Positions 23,342 through 35,220 of a DNA stretch of 35,895 bases are shown in pieces. Every line of letters begins with the position of its first letter. Position 1 is the first letter of the stretch. The translations under genes and the position numbers were made by a program. The notes under the pieces are model-generated. The model saw nothing but the letters and a program-made list of their open reading frames with translations, was not told where the DNA came from and did no database searches. The stretch comes from Basidiobolus ranarum (lineage: Eukaryota > Basidiobolomycota > Basidiobolomycetes > Basidiobolales). The DNA is taken from contig JASJQH010000062.1 in assembly GCA_040143965.1 (NCBI GenBank), forward strand, positions 1-35,895. Reading direction: 5' to 3'.

Positions 23342-24751
23342 CTAATGGATATCCTAAAAATAGACTAAATTGGAGTCAGGAATTGTTCAGGAGTTGTTTC
23401 TACAATGAAGAGTAGATATAGTAGGTCAGGGGTGTCATGTCTCTTCAAAAGGTGATCAGGTGAAGAAATTCAAAAAGCAATTTTTTGAACATCATTCCTA
23501 CAGTAGTAGTATCATAATATATTTGAGATGCTTACCATAAACTGTTGTATCGGCAACATCTTCGGAATATTCCATATGGATATGCTAAGAGAAATTGGAG
23601 AGAAGTAGAGGGTAGAACCTATAACACATCTGACCTCTATTTAACACTCTCAATTGCAAAAAAAATACCCCTGAATTACATCCATGATATTTGATTGGCT
23701 AGTTTTCTCGGCCAACAAAATCACGTTTTTTTTTATCGTAAACAGCAGAAATTCATGATAGATTCTAACTGGTATTAAACTTGAAGTATCTTAATTTTAG
23801 AACGATTTGTTTAGCCCTCAACTTACACATTTAAAGCAAAAAAGAAGACTGAGCCCAATGTATAGGGGTGTTTTATATGATATTCCCGAGTTTCACTTTG
23901 ATCACTGGCATATAATTGATGTAAAGTAGCGAAGTGAAGCTAAAATGAATGATCCGTGGCATTAGCTAGAGACAACATAACCATGAGATCCTTTGTTTCC
24001 CACACGTTGGATTTACAGCCATTATATTACATCTTGTACACATTTGGTATAGCTTATACTCAGACAACCAGATTAAGCTAGTTTGTATTATGCACATCCA
24101 TGCAACATCCACTGATAAATAGTCTTAAGCTACTGCAAGTAATATAGGGAATTAGTTCCGTATTCAAAGTTAGCGACTTCTTGTAGTTTCCCAATCATTA
24201 GCCAAGTAAGATACTCAATGGTGTTGTAAAGTCACGCAAAGTGTATGAAAACTCTTGTAATGTTTAGTTCAGTCTGTCACTCTGACCTTTTGCTCTACTC
24301 GTATTATGATCTTTGTTTACTGCAACTCACTTCTCCACGCAAGCATGAGATACTGAAAACCAAAACACTTTTTATACATCTAGTTGAGGAGAATGGAAGC
24401 GAGCTATTTTCCCGATTGTGTCACAAAATAGTTCAAGCAAGGTGGGGAGCAGGTTGCAGCAATAGTTAAGGCGTGTATGGTTATTTTGTTTGTGTATAAA
24501 CGAGCTGTAGGCCGATGTGTCAATTTACATCCCCAGTTTCTTGTTTCAAGGAATCTATTTCCTTGAATACATATAAAAGAAAAGATATCCAGTAGCAATC
24601 ACCTCGACATACACATCTGCAGCTTCTATATATTTGTTTTGTTTATTTCAGTAAGAAGCTTTAGGATTTAGAACATAGTGCTTTTTAAATACCACTGATA
24701 TTTATATCGATACCCCCTACTTACCTTTACTCGTCACTTTCTGTGCATAGT

Positions 24752-25300
24752 ATGAATATATCCAGTATCTCTTCAGTAACTCGTAATGCTTACACTTGGA
24801 CTAGAGGAAATTACTTTGTTAGTACAGATCCCAGAGATCTTGACCTAAATTTTGTTTATGAGCATATTAATTCCTTAAACGACAACGAGGAGCCTTTGTG
24901 TAAGACTAATTTCAAACGAATTCTAAACTTCTCTCTGTGCTTTGGCCTATTTGTCACTTTGCCCAAGGAATATGGCAGTCTTGGGATGCCCACTGTTTAT
25001 CAAATTGGATTCGCGCGAGTCGCCACCGATTACATCCGCTTGGCCTACCTATGTAATATTCATGTTTCAGAGGCTTATGAGGGGTTGCACCTTCGAGAGT
25101 GGCTTATGGAGATTGTATTGAATTACCCTGAACTTCAGAGCATCCATTGGGTCGTACGAACTGCTGACATAAAGGGAAATTTAACAAAATCTACACAGAA
25201 GAGGAGTTTAGATTCGATCAGTGAGCTTTGTCTTGTAGAGAAGAGTCTCAAAAAGTCAAGGCTAAGTAACGATTTGCTTGCTATAACAGCGGATACTTGA
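24752..25300 (+). CDS. GNAT-family N-acetyltransferase-like protein with eroded CoA motif
   Basis: 182 residues, one exon, ATG at 24752 after a C/T-rich leader; a nearby upstream GTG is not the start. The fold is recognisable from family strings in order: TRGNYFVSTDPRDLDLNFV (17-35), SLCFGLF (61-67), QIGFARVATDYIRLAYL (84-100), HVSEAY (104-109), REWLMEIVLNYPELQ (115-129) and HWVVRTAD (132-139). These match a bacterial-type GNAT group. Two things are odd. In functional members the stretch after the E-x-Y is R-G-x-G-L-G, the pyrophosphate-binding turn of acetyl-CoA; here it reads E-G-L-H-L-R (110-115). The usual DAHGLY-x-x-FGF that closes the fold reads DIKGNLTKSTQ. There is also an insertion of about 12 residues (69-82). 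The frame is open throughout, so it is either a diverged pseudoenzyme or a gene in early decay. Substrate unknown. Confidence 0.7.
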   Translation: MNISSISSVTRNAYTWTRGNYFVSTDPRDLDLNFVYEHINSLNDNEEPLCKTNFKRILNFSLCFGLFVTLPKEYGSLGMPTVYQIGFARVATDYIRLAYLCNIHVSEAYEGLHLREWLMEIVLNYPELQSIHWVVRTADIKGNLTKSTQKRSLDSISELCLVEKSLKKSRLSNDLLAITADT

Positions 25301-25781
25301 CTCAGCCTTCCAAGAGCATGTATTGCTCCCCTTGTCAAATATACAGCATTCTGACATCCGTTGACGCGACCAAAATATATATGTGCCTCTTTCCACTTCT
25401 GTCTCAATTAAGAATTTCACTTGGTCACTATCAGAATCAACTTCTTTCACTTTCAGAAGCTTTCATGTACAAGAAGACTATTTATTCGAGTAAAAGCTTC
25501 TCTGTTGAAATCCTGAAACGCATACACATGTATAATAAATCAACAATTTTGTGAAAACTAATGGAATTCGGAATCTTGTCAAGAATGGTATATTTGCTGT
25601 ATCTTCAATAGATTGTCACATTGAATCGAATCCAGTATTCTATAGGTAGCGATTCCTTTTAGAGCTATCCATGCTTCAAGAAAGGTAAGTACCGTTTCTC
25701 AGCAGGAGAAATACTGTAGAACTGAGTCATTAACACTTAATATAGGTTCCCCAAAAAGCCTTGTATTCTCCGCATTCTTAT
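25301..25781. other. short intergenic spacer
   Basis: AT-rich spacer between the GNAT gene and the SDHAF3 promoter. Open frames on both strands around 25135-25554 overlap the GNAT 3' end and show no family features. Confidence 0.4.
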
Positions 25782-25789
25782 TATAAAAA
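25782..25789 (+). promoter_or_regulatory. candidate TATA box for the SDHAF3 gene
   Basis: TATAAAAA lies about 220 bp upstream of the coding start at 26011. A start of transcription 30-50 bp downstream would leave room for a 5'-UTR intron whose donor could be GTAAGT at 25882. Confidence 0.35.
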
Positions 25790-25941
25790 CTCTATTTTAT
25801 GGCCAATAAATCATCTCCGATAATAAACTTAGAGAATAGAGTGGCGGTGAACAGGGTAGGAGTCATGACCAATATCGACCAGTAAGTTTCATTTATGAGG
25901 AGCAGGTAATATATGGTTTCAGCGACAGTAAATTATATTTA

Positions 25942-26019
25942 ATGTGTTGCTTATTCAGTAAAATGAGATGAATGGATTCCATGTGTTGCTTATTCAGTAA
26001 AACGAGATGAATGGATTCC
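25942..26019 (+). repeat. 39-bp tandem duplication spanning the SDHAF3 start
   Basis: Copy 1 (25942-25980) and copy 2 (25981-26019) differ at one base only (AAAATGAG against AAAACGAG). Each copy carries a possible 3' splice site (CTTATTCAG), the string GATGAATGG and ATGGATTCC. The second copy supplies the ATG-GAT-TCC that opens the SDHAF3 coding frame. Near identity means a recent duplication. Confidence 0.9.
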
Positions 26020-26364
26020 CACATTTACCACATTCTCCGAACCCATAAAAGTTTATCAGAGGAATTTCACTTTCTGGCTGATAATTACGTGAAAGATGAA
26101 TTTAGACGACATGAGGATATGGCTTATAAGAATTTGAAGAGATTTGTAGCCGAATGGCATCAATATCTATACGATTTGCAAGCTCAAACTAATACAGAGT
26201 CGACCGAAGATAAACGACTAGGAAAGAAGCTAGATTCTAGTGCTTTAGATAAAATGAACGATGCCATGATAGAACGTCTATGGGACTTACGTACCGAGAT
26301 CAAGAGTCCTATAGCTACAACAGAAATCCAACAAGATGACTTGAGTAAACACCATGATGGTTAG
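26011..26364 (+). CDS. SDH7: Succinate dehydrogenase assembly factor 3 (ACN9/SDH7)
   Basis: 117 residues, LYR-type family. Sdh7/SDHAF3 is a mitochondrial matrix factor that protects the Fe-S subunit (Sdh2) during assembly of succinate dehydrogenase. The family core is clear: HIYHILRTHKSL (4-15), the signature NYVKDEFRRH (25-34), then FVAEWHQYLYDL (45-56). The LYR motif itself reads I-Y-H. The tail after residue 60 is charged and poorly conserved, as is usual. The start is forced: the in-frame codon just before the ATG is TGA (26008-26010), and no AG acceptor lies between it and the conserved core. That leaves only three residues before the core and no classical presequence. Upstream ATGs made by the tandem duplication precede it; see findings. 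Family assignment is firm; initiation is unusual. Confidence 0.85.
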   Translation: MDSHIYHILRTHKSLSEEFHFLADNYVKDEFRRHEDMAYKNLKRFVAEWHQYLYDLQAQTNTESTEDKRLGKKLDSSALDKMNDAMIERLWDLRTEIKSPIATTEIQQDDLSKHHDG

Positions 26365-28346
26365 CCTTGCTGAATTAGCGTATTTATACAGTCTTCCCGG
26401 AGCACATTTTGGCCTCTATTATGAAGTACCTTTGCTGTACTGAAAAGCTTCCCGTTTCTGTGCATAATTTAAACTACACTTAATTATATCTGTGATAATG
26501 GATCAAATCTAGTATACTGCTTAAAATAAATACTTTACATGCAGTCTAGATGAAATCGTCAACATTGAGTGGGCATGTAATAACCATGGTTGATCAAACG
26601 GTCGTATTGATTTCGCAATTGTCAAATTTCGATAGACATCCAAAACCAAAGTCGTATTATTATTAGCATGACCTACGATTCTGGAGAATAATACAGATTT
26701 TAGTGCTCTAGTGAATTTGGAAAACTCTTGATTAAATCTATATTTAACATCATCTAATCCGAGGGAAAAAATGAACGTGCCGTTGGGGCTGAAGGTTCAT
26801 AGAAATCTATCTTACAGTAAGCAATGAATCAGAGGATAAAGATATCGCTTGACTGAATATACTAACAAAGTAACGAATCATTGCTGCTCAATGGAATTTT
26901 AATCTATATGTATTGTGAAACTAAAATCAGTTTTAACCCTCGGAAATCACAAGTGAATGTAATGTAAGAATCTGCACCAGCATGATATGTAGCAATTGCT
27001 ACAAGCTTTTATTGCTTTCTCTTGCGTCTTAGGCAACACAGACGATTGATATTTTCTGAGTTCATCTGGAGCATTAGTCGTGTTATGACCTGGAGTTGTG
27101 TTCTTCTTTGTGGCCGAGTTCTCTAGAGCTTCTACGAGCCATGGCGTGAGGAATTAGATAAATCATCTCAGTGACACGGTTCAATATTAGCCTCATTTAA
27201 GGTGCTTTAAATCTGCATTCCAAATGCTTCATGTATAGCTCTCGAATCGTTAATATAAACACATGTGGTTCAAACCAGGATGATCAGCATCCAAAAATAA
27301 CATCTGTACTATGTAAGCGGATTACTCGCACAGCACATACATATTGTTATCCCACAGCTGCAAGCGCATCAAATTGTGAAACAATTATGAAGTGTACAAT
27401 CATACCCTGTAGCTAGTAGAATGGGTGTAGCCCTCCTACCCCCGCAACACCACAAATTGGCTCCAAGTTAGAGTGCGCCTAAACAAGTTTCTAAAGCACA
27501 TAATTCCCAGGTCACAACAATTCATTACTGAAATATCGCTAATAAATATACAATCAAGTAGTCTATTAGGTGTTTGGACCCCGTACCAGTTTTCATCAGT
27601 AATCAACTGGTTCTGGCATCTCAAAGGCAACCAATCTGTCCAATGAGACTTCACGCACATAATACATCTCTATGTTGTATCGGTTACATTATATCCTGAA
27701 AGCTGCTCAAACTCCTCGGTGTCTTATTTGCCAGTGGCCTACCTTTAACACTCAAACGAGGTGCTGACACATAATCAGCGCAATAACACTTGGCTTGTTG
27801 ATGATTTCGGTTGATGTAGTTTGCCAATCGAAATATAATGCAGGTGAACCAACTTTATGTCGCATAGTAGAGAGAGGTGACAATAAACGATGGCATAGTA
27901 CATATTTTCGCCCTTAATGATTAATCATTGAGCTCCTTTAATCTGCACCTGCCTTATTTTTTTCTTTCTACAAATTTTTTCTCGCACCTGCTACCATCAA
28001 TATATTATCACGATGCCATCAGATCACCTGATCATTTTTAATCTGGTCAATTCGACGCATTGTATCAGCCAACTACCTACTTGACATTAAACCCCACATC
28101 CATTATTCTTTCTTCACTTTGTTCCTTAGATATAGCTCAGCAATACTAAATAAACTTTATCATCCCTATCGCTCAATACTTTTCCAAGGCTCCTTCGGAT
28201 TTAGTGAAAAATTATTAAGAAACACTTGCAGTACAGCCTATTCATCCTCAGGTTCCTCATCTCTCATATAGTTATCATCTCTTCAAGTATTTCATCATCC
28301 ACCGATTCAACTTGTAGAAGTTCAGCAACCTAATCTTTTACATACT
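26365..28346. other. intergenic / MUB1 upstream region
   Basis: About 2 kb with no supported gene. From 27900 on it becomes pyrimidine-rich, as expected for the MUB1 promoter and leader. It carries two identical GCACCTGC motifs (27945-27952 and 27984-27991) and a third CACCTG in GATCACCTGATC (28022-28033). Confidence 0.45.
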
Positions 28347-29732
28347 ATGAGGGAGTCCAACTTTTCCTTTCCTAATCAAAACCGTGCTTGTGTGACTATA
28401 ACCTCAGCCCTATATGACCGTCGAGCCCTGGATTGTACTGCTGTTTTACCATTGATCAATTCGTTGTCTCATCTTATATAACTAACTACCACATCTCCGA
28501 GCATAAGAGACATTATGACCAAAGATGGTGGACTGGAGCGCCTAATCCGTATTTTAAAGACGACCAGGATAGACGACAAGAGGATGGCCTGGATCTGGTC
28601 TATGGCTTTTCAGTGCGTCGTAAATGTCGGTGTAAGAGGGACAGAGACCATTCGTTGTCGTGTTGTAGATGCAGGCATGGTTGAAGTCGTTATTCACATA
28701 TTGAAACATTTTCTCAAAGCTCTTGAAAGAGTTAAAACTGAGAAAGACAAGGAAACACATACTTTATCCAGTACTCTTATGAACGAAAATTCTTTCGACA
28801 ATAATGTTTCGGTTCCTTCCATCGATAATAATACTGAACCACAAATTGAAGATCCTTCTCACCAAAGTGGCGCACAGCATGCTGACATGACTGGAGTGAT
28901 ACGTCGACAAGAGCTGAATAATATGCCATTGATTCGACGCAGTTTGCCTTCTCTTCGTCGCACATTGGTCTCCCAACAACTTCAAAATGGTGAGACTGAG
29001 AATGCTGATAATCTTGCTTTCCCCTCACTTTTGACACAGTCTACTAATACAGCTGCGACAGTTATTCCAGATATGGATACAAATCCAGATACAAGCGATT
29101 CTCAACCAACATCTCCTGCTCCACCTGATTACCAGCACCAAACTAGTAATAGTACTACTGAGATGACCATTCCACTGGAGCATGCACCACTTGAAGAGAC
29201 TTCTGCTCATTCCAACTTGGGCTCTAGCAACATCTCCACAGATATAGTAGAAGAGGTACTATATAGAGAAGAAGACATCCTTCTTTCTCTCCAACTGTTG
29301 GCTTACGTCTCAAAATATCCACACCTTCGACAACGCCTCCATACAGAATTCGAATGTAACATCTTTGGCTTGGTCGAAAAGTTCACCAGCAGAGGGCATA
29401 CTGCAGAAATACAATGCTGGGCTTCTATCATTATGCGAAATGCTTGCCGTAAAGATGAATCCAGAGGAGGTATCAGACAATGTGCAAATATGACTTGCGG
29501 GAAGTGGGAAAGGTACCCTAGAGAGTTTTCAAAGTGTAGACGATGTCGTAAGGCCAAGTACTGCTCTAAGGCATGTCAATCTAAAGCTTGGTCAGACGGC
29601 CATCGCTACTGGTGTGTAGAGAGACACTCCGAGCCAAACACCGGCTCAATTACGACTTCTCAACCTCATTCTCAAGACCTATCATTACTCCAACAAAATG
29701 CCGGACCAACACCCACTCCTATGATGCCGTAA
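28347..29732 (+). CDS. MUB1: MUB1/samB MYND-finger protein with an in-frame TAA at codon 45
   Basis: Mub1 (samB in Aspergillus) is a MYND zinc-finger partner of the Ubr2 ubiquitin ligase in Rpn4 turnover and affects budding/morphogenesis. From ATG 28347 the conserved N-terminus MRESNFSFPNQNR, LYDRRALDC and LPLINSLSHL is read in frame. Then comes TAA (28479-28481), and the same frame continues with LTTTSPSIRDIM, DGGLERLI, AFQCVVNVGVRG and VVDAGM. By recalled family alignment the stop falls exactly on a conserved Tyr. After a Ser/Thr/Pro-rich linker (about 140-295 in full numbering) comes a helical segment and a complete MYND finger: C379, C384, C397, C400, C406, C410, H419, C423. Counting the stop codon the gene spans 461 codons plus the terminal TAA, shorter than yeast Mub1. 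An ATG at 28515 (codon 57) could give a 405-residue protein lacking the conserved head. Pseudogene, readthrough or sequence error are all possible. Confidence 0.85.
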
Positions 29733-31452
29733 GGTTAAAAGCGTAATTAGGTCATAATTATCTTTGGGATACGCTTCTTGGAATACCAAACATTCCCATT
29801 TCCACGCTTTATTTTTTCTTACTGTAAACAACCATGTACAACATTGTTTTTCTGAGCTCCTTCAACACAACAGTCTTCTTCCGTATAGACACTCACTGGA
29901 TTAGTTTGAACTATTTTCGCGCATAAACTAGTTCATCTTGAATCTTACTGAAGTCCTTAAAGTTTTTCCTTTCGCAACCGAGTAATAATCGGAACATTTT
30001 TGCTCTTCTGAAGCAACCGAATTGTATCCTATTCCCTTGTTGATACTACACATACCACACACTAGTCTCCGAATTTTTACTCTCCACTTATTTATCCAAT
30101 TGAATTATCACCACTATGCAAGCCAATTCATTTGATGATTTCAATGAGTGAGGAGTAGTACTGGTGGTATTTGTTAGAAACCTTCTACCACAAACATTTA
30201 TTGTTATCCACTAATTTTTACTTGCTTCAACCTGGGGATACATGAATTATTTTTGGATGTAAACCATTGGAATTGCAAGAAACCACTAAATATATTTAAT
30301 ACTAAGAAAGTCCCAGTTGATTGTATTCTATTGAGATTATTTACCGAATTTTTGGCAATCCATTCAGATTATCATAAAGGCTTACCTTTGATTTGAAGGT
30401 TGTTAGATGTTGATAATCCATTGGAATCTAGTGTGGCTTAGACGATTATCTAAAATTAAATCAACCGTGTTACTGGTAGGCGTAGGTGCAGTTTGGCTTG
30501 TATATGATGATGTATGCGAAATTTCGTATTCATCTTATGGTGCTTTTAGCACTATCTTGCATCCAGTTTCATCCAGCACTTGCGCTGAAGAAAGTTACAC
30601 CCCGATCAATCAAAACGCAATAGAAAGTTATATATATAGGAAGGGCGATCAATCGATCGTGATCAATGGCATGCTTCAGGGGGGGGGGACGAATGGTTAG
30701 GAACGGAACGAGATCTATATGCATAAACCAATCTAAGAGATATCAGCAAACATTTTCTTGAGAAATATAATATTACCCACCTTTGGATATTCTAATTCTT
30801 GGTTCTTGGAACCCGAAATGAAGACCACTCTTTTAGAAACTTGATTGATGCAAACTTCCTAAGGGGCTTCGGGATCTTCGGGATCTGTGAGTGAAACTTA
30901 ATGAAGCCATGCTTCATCCCTTAGCTTGATCTGAATGGATTGCTGGGCCGCATTAACTGAGTTAACTGAAGTATCGTAGTAAGACATTCAGTATTATTAC
31001 TAGTGTACTTCCAACAATAATATTTACTTTATTTTGGTCCATTCCGAGTGATTCGAATGGATTCAACCTTGCAGTGATGTTATTGCTCTCGGAGCTAGTC
31101 TAGGCATTGCCTATGCATGGATTGGAACTAGATGTCGGTAGGTGGATAATTGAGTTGCGTTTTTTTAGATTACCGCTATCCAACAACATGCATTCAGTTT
31201 TGTCGGACTCAAAGCTAGTATTCATTCATATGTTAAACGTAAGTCATACTGATGCTATCAAAGAAAGGAATACTTTCGTGGCTATGGATACCATCGAAAT
31301 CGGATCTCAAAATGAATATTCCATTTTAGTCAAGAGAAGTGACCTTGTTCAATATGGACATAAAATAGATTTGAAAAATAGTTGATTGATCGTAGTTTAT
31401 CTACATTTAAAAGGAAATAATGTCATGTAGGTGATATAAGTTTCAATAATTA
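29733..31452. other. intergenic between convergent MUB1 and ARG8
   Basis: No supported gene in 1.7 kb. Open frames at 30407-30700 and 31107-31385 on + lack family features. The first runs through a run of ten G (30679-30688), unusual in this AT-rich DNA. Two small 9-bp tandem repeats occur near 30870-30885 and 30955-30970. Confidence 0.4.
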
Positions 31453-33079
<1,627 letters not shown>

Positions 33080-34312
33080 CACAGTTGTGAGATTCAAAGT
33101 GGAAGATTCAATTAAAGCGTACAAGCACTAGGAATCGCTCGACGATAAAGAGGCTACTCAAAGAAACGGAATAAATGAGATGGAAAGATATTTACACCCT
33201 TTATACAAATGATGAGATCACCTGAGAAGGTCTATTAGCCCCAAACGTCTTACCACGTATATTCTTCCCATCCGAATAAATCCAGGAGGCAGATACTTTC
33301 TGGATCACGTTCAATTGAGAATTGCCAATTTGAATCTCTGTACATACCAATAGTCATATTTGTAGTGGTAACTCCAAATTTAGTTAATACCGAATTTAGT
33401 CCCAAGAAGCGAAATTACCATGATTTATTTCTGCATCGCCATCAATATTATCACCAACGATCCATTTCAGATCGCGAATATGGCTTTTACGTGGTATGGC
33501 TCATAGTGAGCAATTCATGTCAATAAAATTGGTATTCAAAGTGACTAAATGTGAGTAAACAAGTATCAGAAGCATGACTGCTTTGTGATTTCAAGCAGTT
33601 GTACTCTTCAGTGAATACGAATGGATTACCCTTACTTCCATTCCATCACACTAAAGCCGGTTCATCTTCTCATTTTAAATCCAATACTGAATAATTCAAG
33701 TTGATGCTAATAAGCGATCGTTGAGCCCTTTGAAGGGTAACAGAAGGGTTACATTACCCACGCTATGTTGATCATTTCATTTGAATGCACCGTTGAGAAC
33801 CGCCCAAATGCCCGGCTCTAATCAGAACAGTCCGGAAGCAAGAAAATGTAAAGAGCAATACTTATTGTACACAAGATATTTTTGGAACATTCTCACAAGC
33901 TCGCTATATTGACAATTGCTACCTTAGATTTGAATGCATTCTGAAATCGGGAAACTTTCTCACATATCTCTGGTTCAATCGAATATTATGTGAGAAATAT
34001 ACTTGAATTGCTATATTTGGCTGAAGTGTGTAGGATATAACAACATTAAGTGCATGAAGAGAACGTATTGCGTTGTGATGGTTGAATACGTTCATATATA
34101 AGTAGGATGTGTTCGTTTTATATTTTCCTGCAAACATCATATTCATTTAAAATAGCTCATAAATACGAGTTTAATAGAACTTTGGACGATTGTAAAATGT
34201 AGCAAAAACTTTATAGATGTGTTCGGAACATAAACTGCTATGATCAATCAATGATCAGTTTTTAAAGGACATCGACAAGAATGGCTGTTAAGTGATGTAA
34301 ACCAAGTGATAC
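33080..34312. other. intergenic, no gene seen
   Basis: Upstream of ARG8 and downstream of the secreted protein gene, both on the minus strand. AT-rich; a 75-codon frame at 33919-34146 (-) has no family features. It may hide a first exon of ARG8, but I could not identify one. Confidence 0.4.
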
Positions 34313-35149
34313 TTATTGGTCGCTGTCACCGGAATCATCCTTCTTCTTCCCTTTCTTTTTGTCCTTCTTACTTTTCTTTTTATCCGAGCTGGAGGAGCTG
34401 TCATCTCCACTACTATCGCTAGAGGAACTATCGGAGCTGTGGGTCTTCTTGGAGCTTTTGCCACTGGATGTACTAGTAGCAGTAGATGGATCGAGAGTCA
34501 CATCTAACGGAAATCCTGTTGAGGTAGGGGCTGGTGCTGGGGCAACTGCAGTTGCTACAGGTGGAGTAGCGTATGGATTTGCAGAGGGTTGTTGTGGCGG
34601 AGTTTGAGGTGGATAATTTGGTGGATAATATGGCGAATAGTAGGGGGGATAGTACGCTGGTGCTGGTGGATAATTTCCATTTTGTGGCTGAGGAGGATAG
34701 CTAGGAGGCATCGACTGTTGAGGTGGATAGTTACCATTCTGCGGCATGGATTGCTGGGGTGGATAACTTCCACTGGGGATGGGGGACTGCTGAGGTCCAG
34801 AGCTGACTACAGGATTTTGCGTAGGATAAGCCAAGCTAGGTTGGTTTGCGATTCCAGTAGATGAGGGTGCTTGCTGACCGCCACCTCCAGTAGTTGCCAT
34901 TGGACCAGGGGGCCCTGCGGGTTTAGTGAATAGCCAACCGAGATTATCTCCTCCATCGCTGCTACTCTTGTCGCTACTATCATCGGAACTATCGCTTGAC
35001 TTGGAATCCTTTTTGCTAGATTTGTCTTTCTTCAAGTTCATTATTGCACCGCTTAGTGAAGTGCTCTCAGAGTCGATAGGATAACCAGATCCTATCTGAA
35101 GAAGAGAGATGGAGAGAATCGCTAGAAGAACGATTGAATACTGATGCAT
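34313..35149 (-). CDS. Secreted low-complexity protein: Ser/Asp/Lys blocks around a Pro/Tyr/Gln-rich core
   Basis: 278 residues, one exon, no recognised domain. Residues 1-22 form a clear signal peptide (SIVLLAILSISLLQIGSG). Then come a Ser/Asp/Lys block (about 39-68), a Gly/Pro segment, a Pro/Tyr/Gln/Asn core (108-190) with loose repeats of YPPQQSMP and QNGNYPP, and an Ala/Pro/Thr stretch (192-212). The closing Ser/Asp/Lys block (229-278) ends in a highly basic KKKSKKDKKKGKKK followed by DDSGDSDQ. There are no Cys residues and no membrane segment after the signal. The composition indicates a disordered, heavily modifiable extracellular or cell-wall protein; the many Ser-Asp pairs resemble casein-kinase-type sites. 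No GPI signal is visible at the C-terminus. A strong TATA box close upstream suggests good expression. Large open frames on the opposite strand are shadows of the biased codons. Function unknown. Confidence 0.85.
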   Translation of the reverse strand: MHQYSIVLLAILSISLLQIGSGYPIDSESTSLSGAIMNLKKDKSSKKDSKSSDSSDDSSDKSSSDGGDNLGWLFTKPAGPPGPMATTGGGGQQAPSSTGIANQPSLAYPTQNPVVSSGPQQSPIPSGSYPPQQSMPQNGNYPPQQSMPPSYPPQPQNGNYPPAPAYYPPYYSPYYPPNYPPQTPPQQPSANPYATPPVATAVAPAPAPTSTGFPLDVTLDPSTATSTSSGKSSKKTHSSDSSSSDSSGDDSSSSSDKKKSKKDKKKGKKKDDSGDSDQ

Positions 35150-35211
35150 AGCGAGATATACTAGTGGAGTAGATTGCTAATTGAATACTGTCTGATTGAC
35201 ACTGCTACAGG

Positions 35212-35220
35212 TTTTTTATA
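35212..35220 (-). promoter_or_regulatory. TATA box of the secreted low-complexity protein
   Basis: TATAAAAAA on the minus strand ends about 62 nt upstream of the ATG at 35149, implying a short leader of 30-40 nt. Spacing and sequence fit a strong fungal core promoter. Confidence 0.6.

Larger units (their letters stand above)
22256..24751. other. intergenic with two tRNA-like fragments
   Basis: About 2.5 kb between UBA1 and the GNAT gene. No protein gene is supported. The two tRNA-like elements are listed separately. A short hairpin (TTCAAAAA / TTTTTGAA) lies at 23469-23489. The last 60 bp before the GNAT start are C/T-rich and look like a leader. Confidence 0.45.

Noticed and set aside
27263-27278. 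B-box-like GGTTCAAACCAGG on +
   Set aside because: T stem does not pair beyond one base; no tRNA geometry around it.
28470-28511. Intron that would remove the MUB1 stop (branch-like CTAAC at 28482 and nearby AG)
   Set aside because: There is no suitable donor, and conserved residues continue without a gap on both sides of the stop.
34316-34864. Open frames on + rich in Leu, Trp and Ile across the secreted protein gene
   Set aside because: They are mirror images of the Pro, Ser and Asp codon bias on the minus strand.
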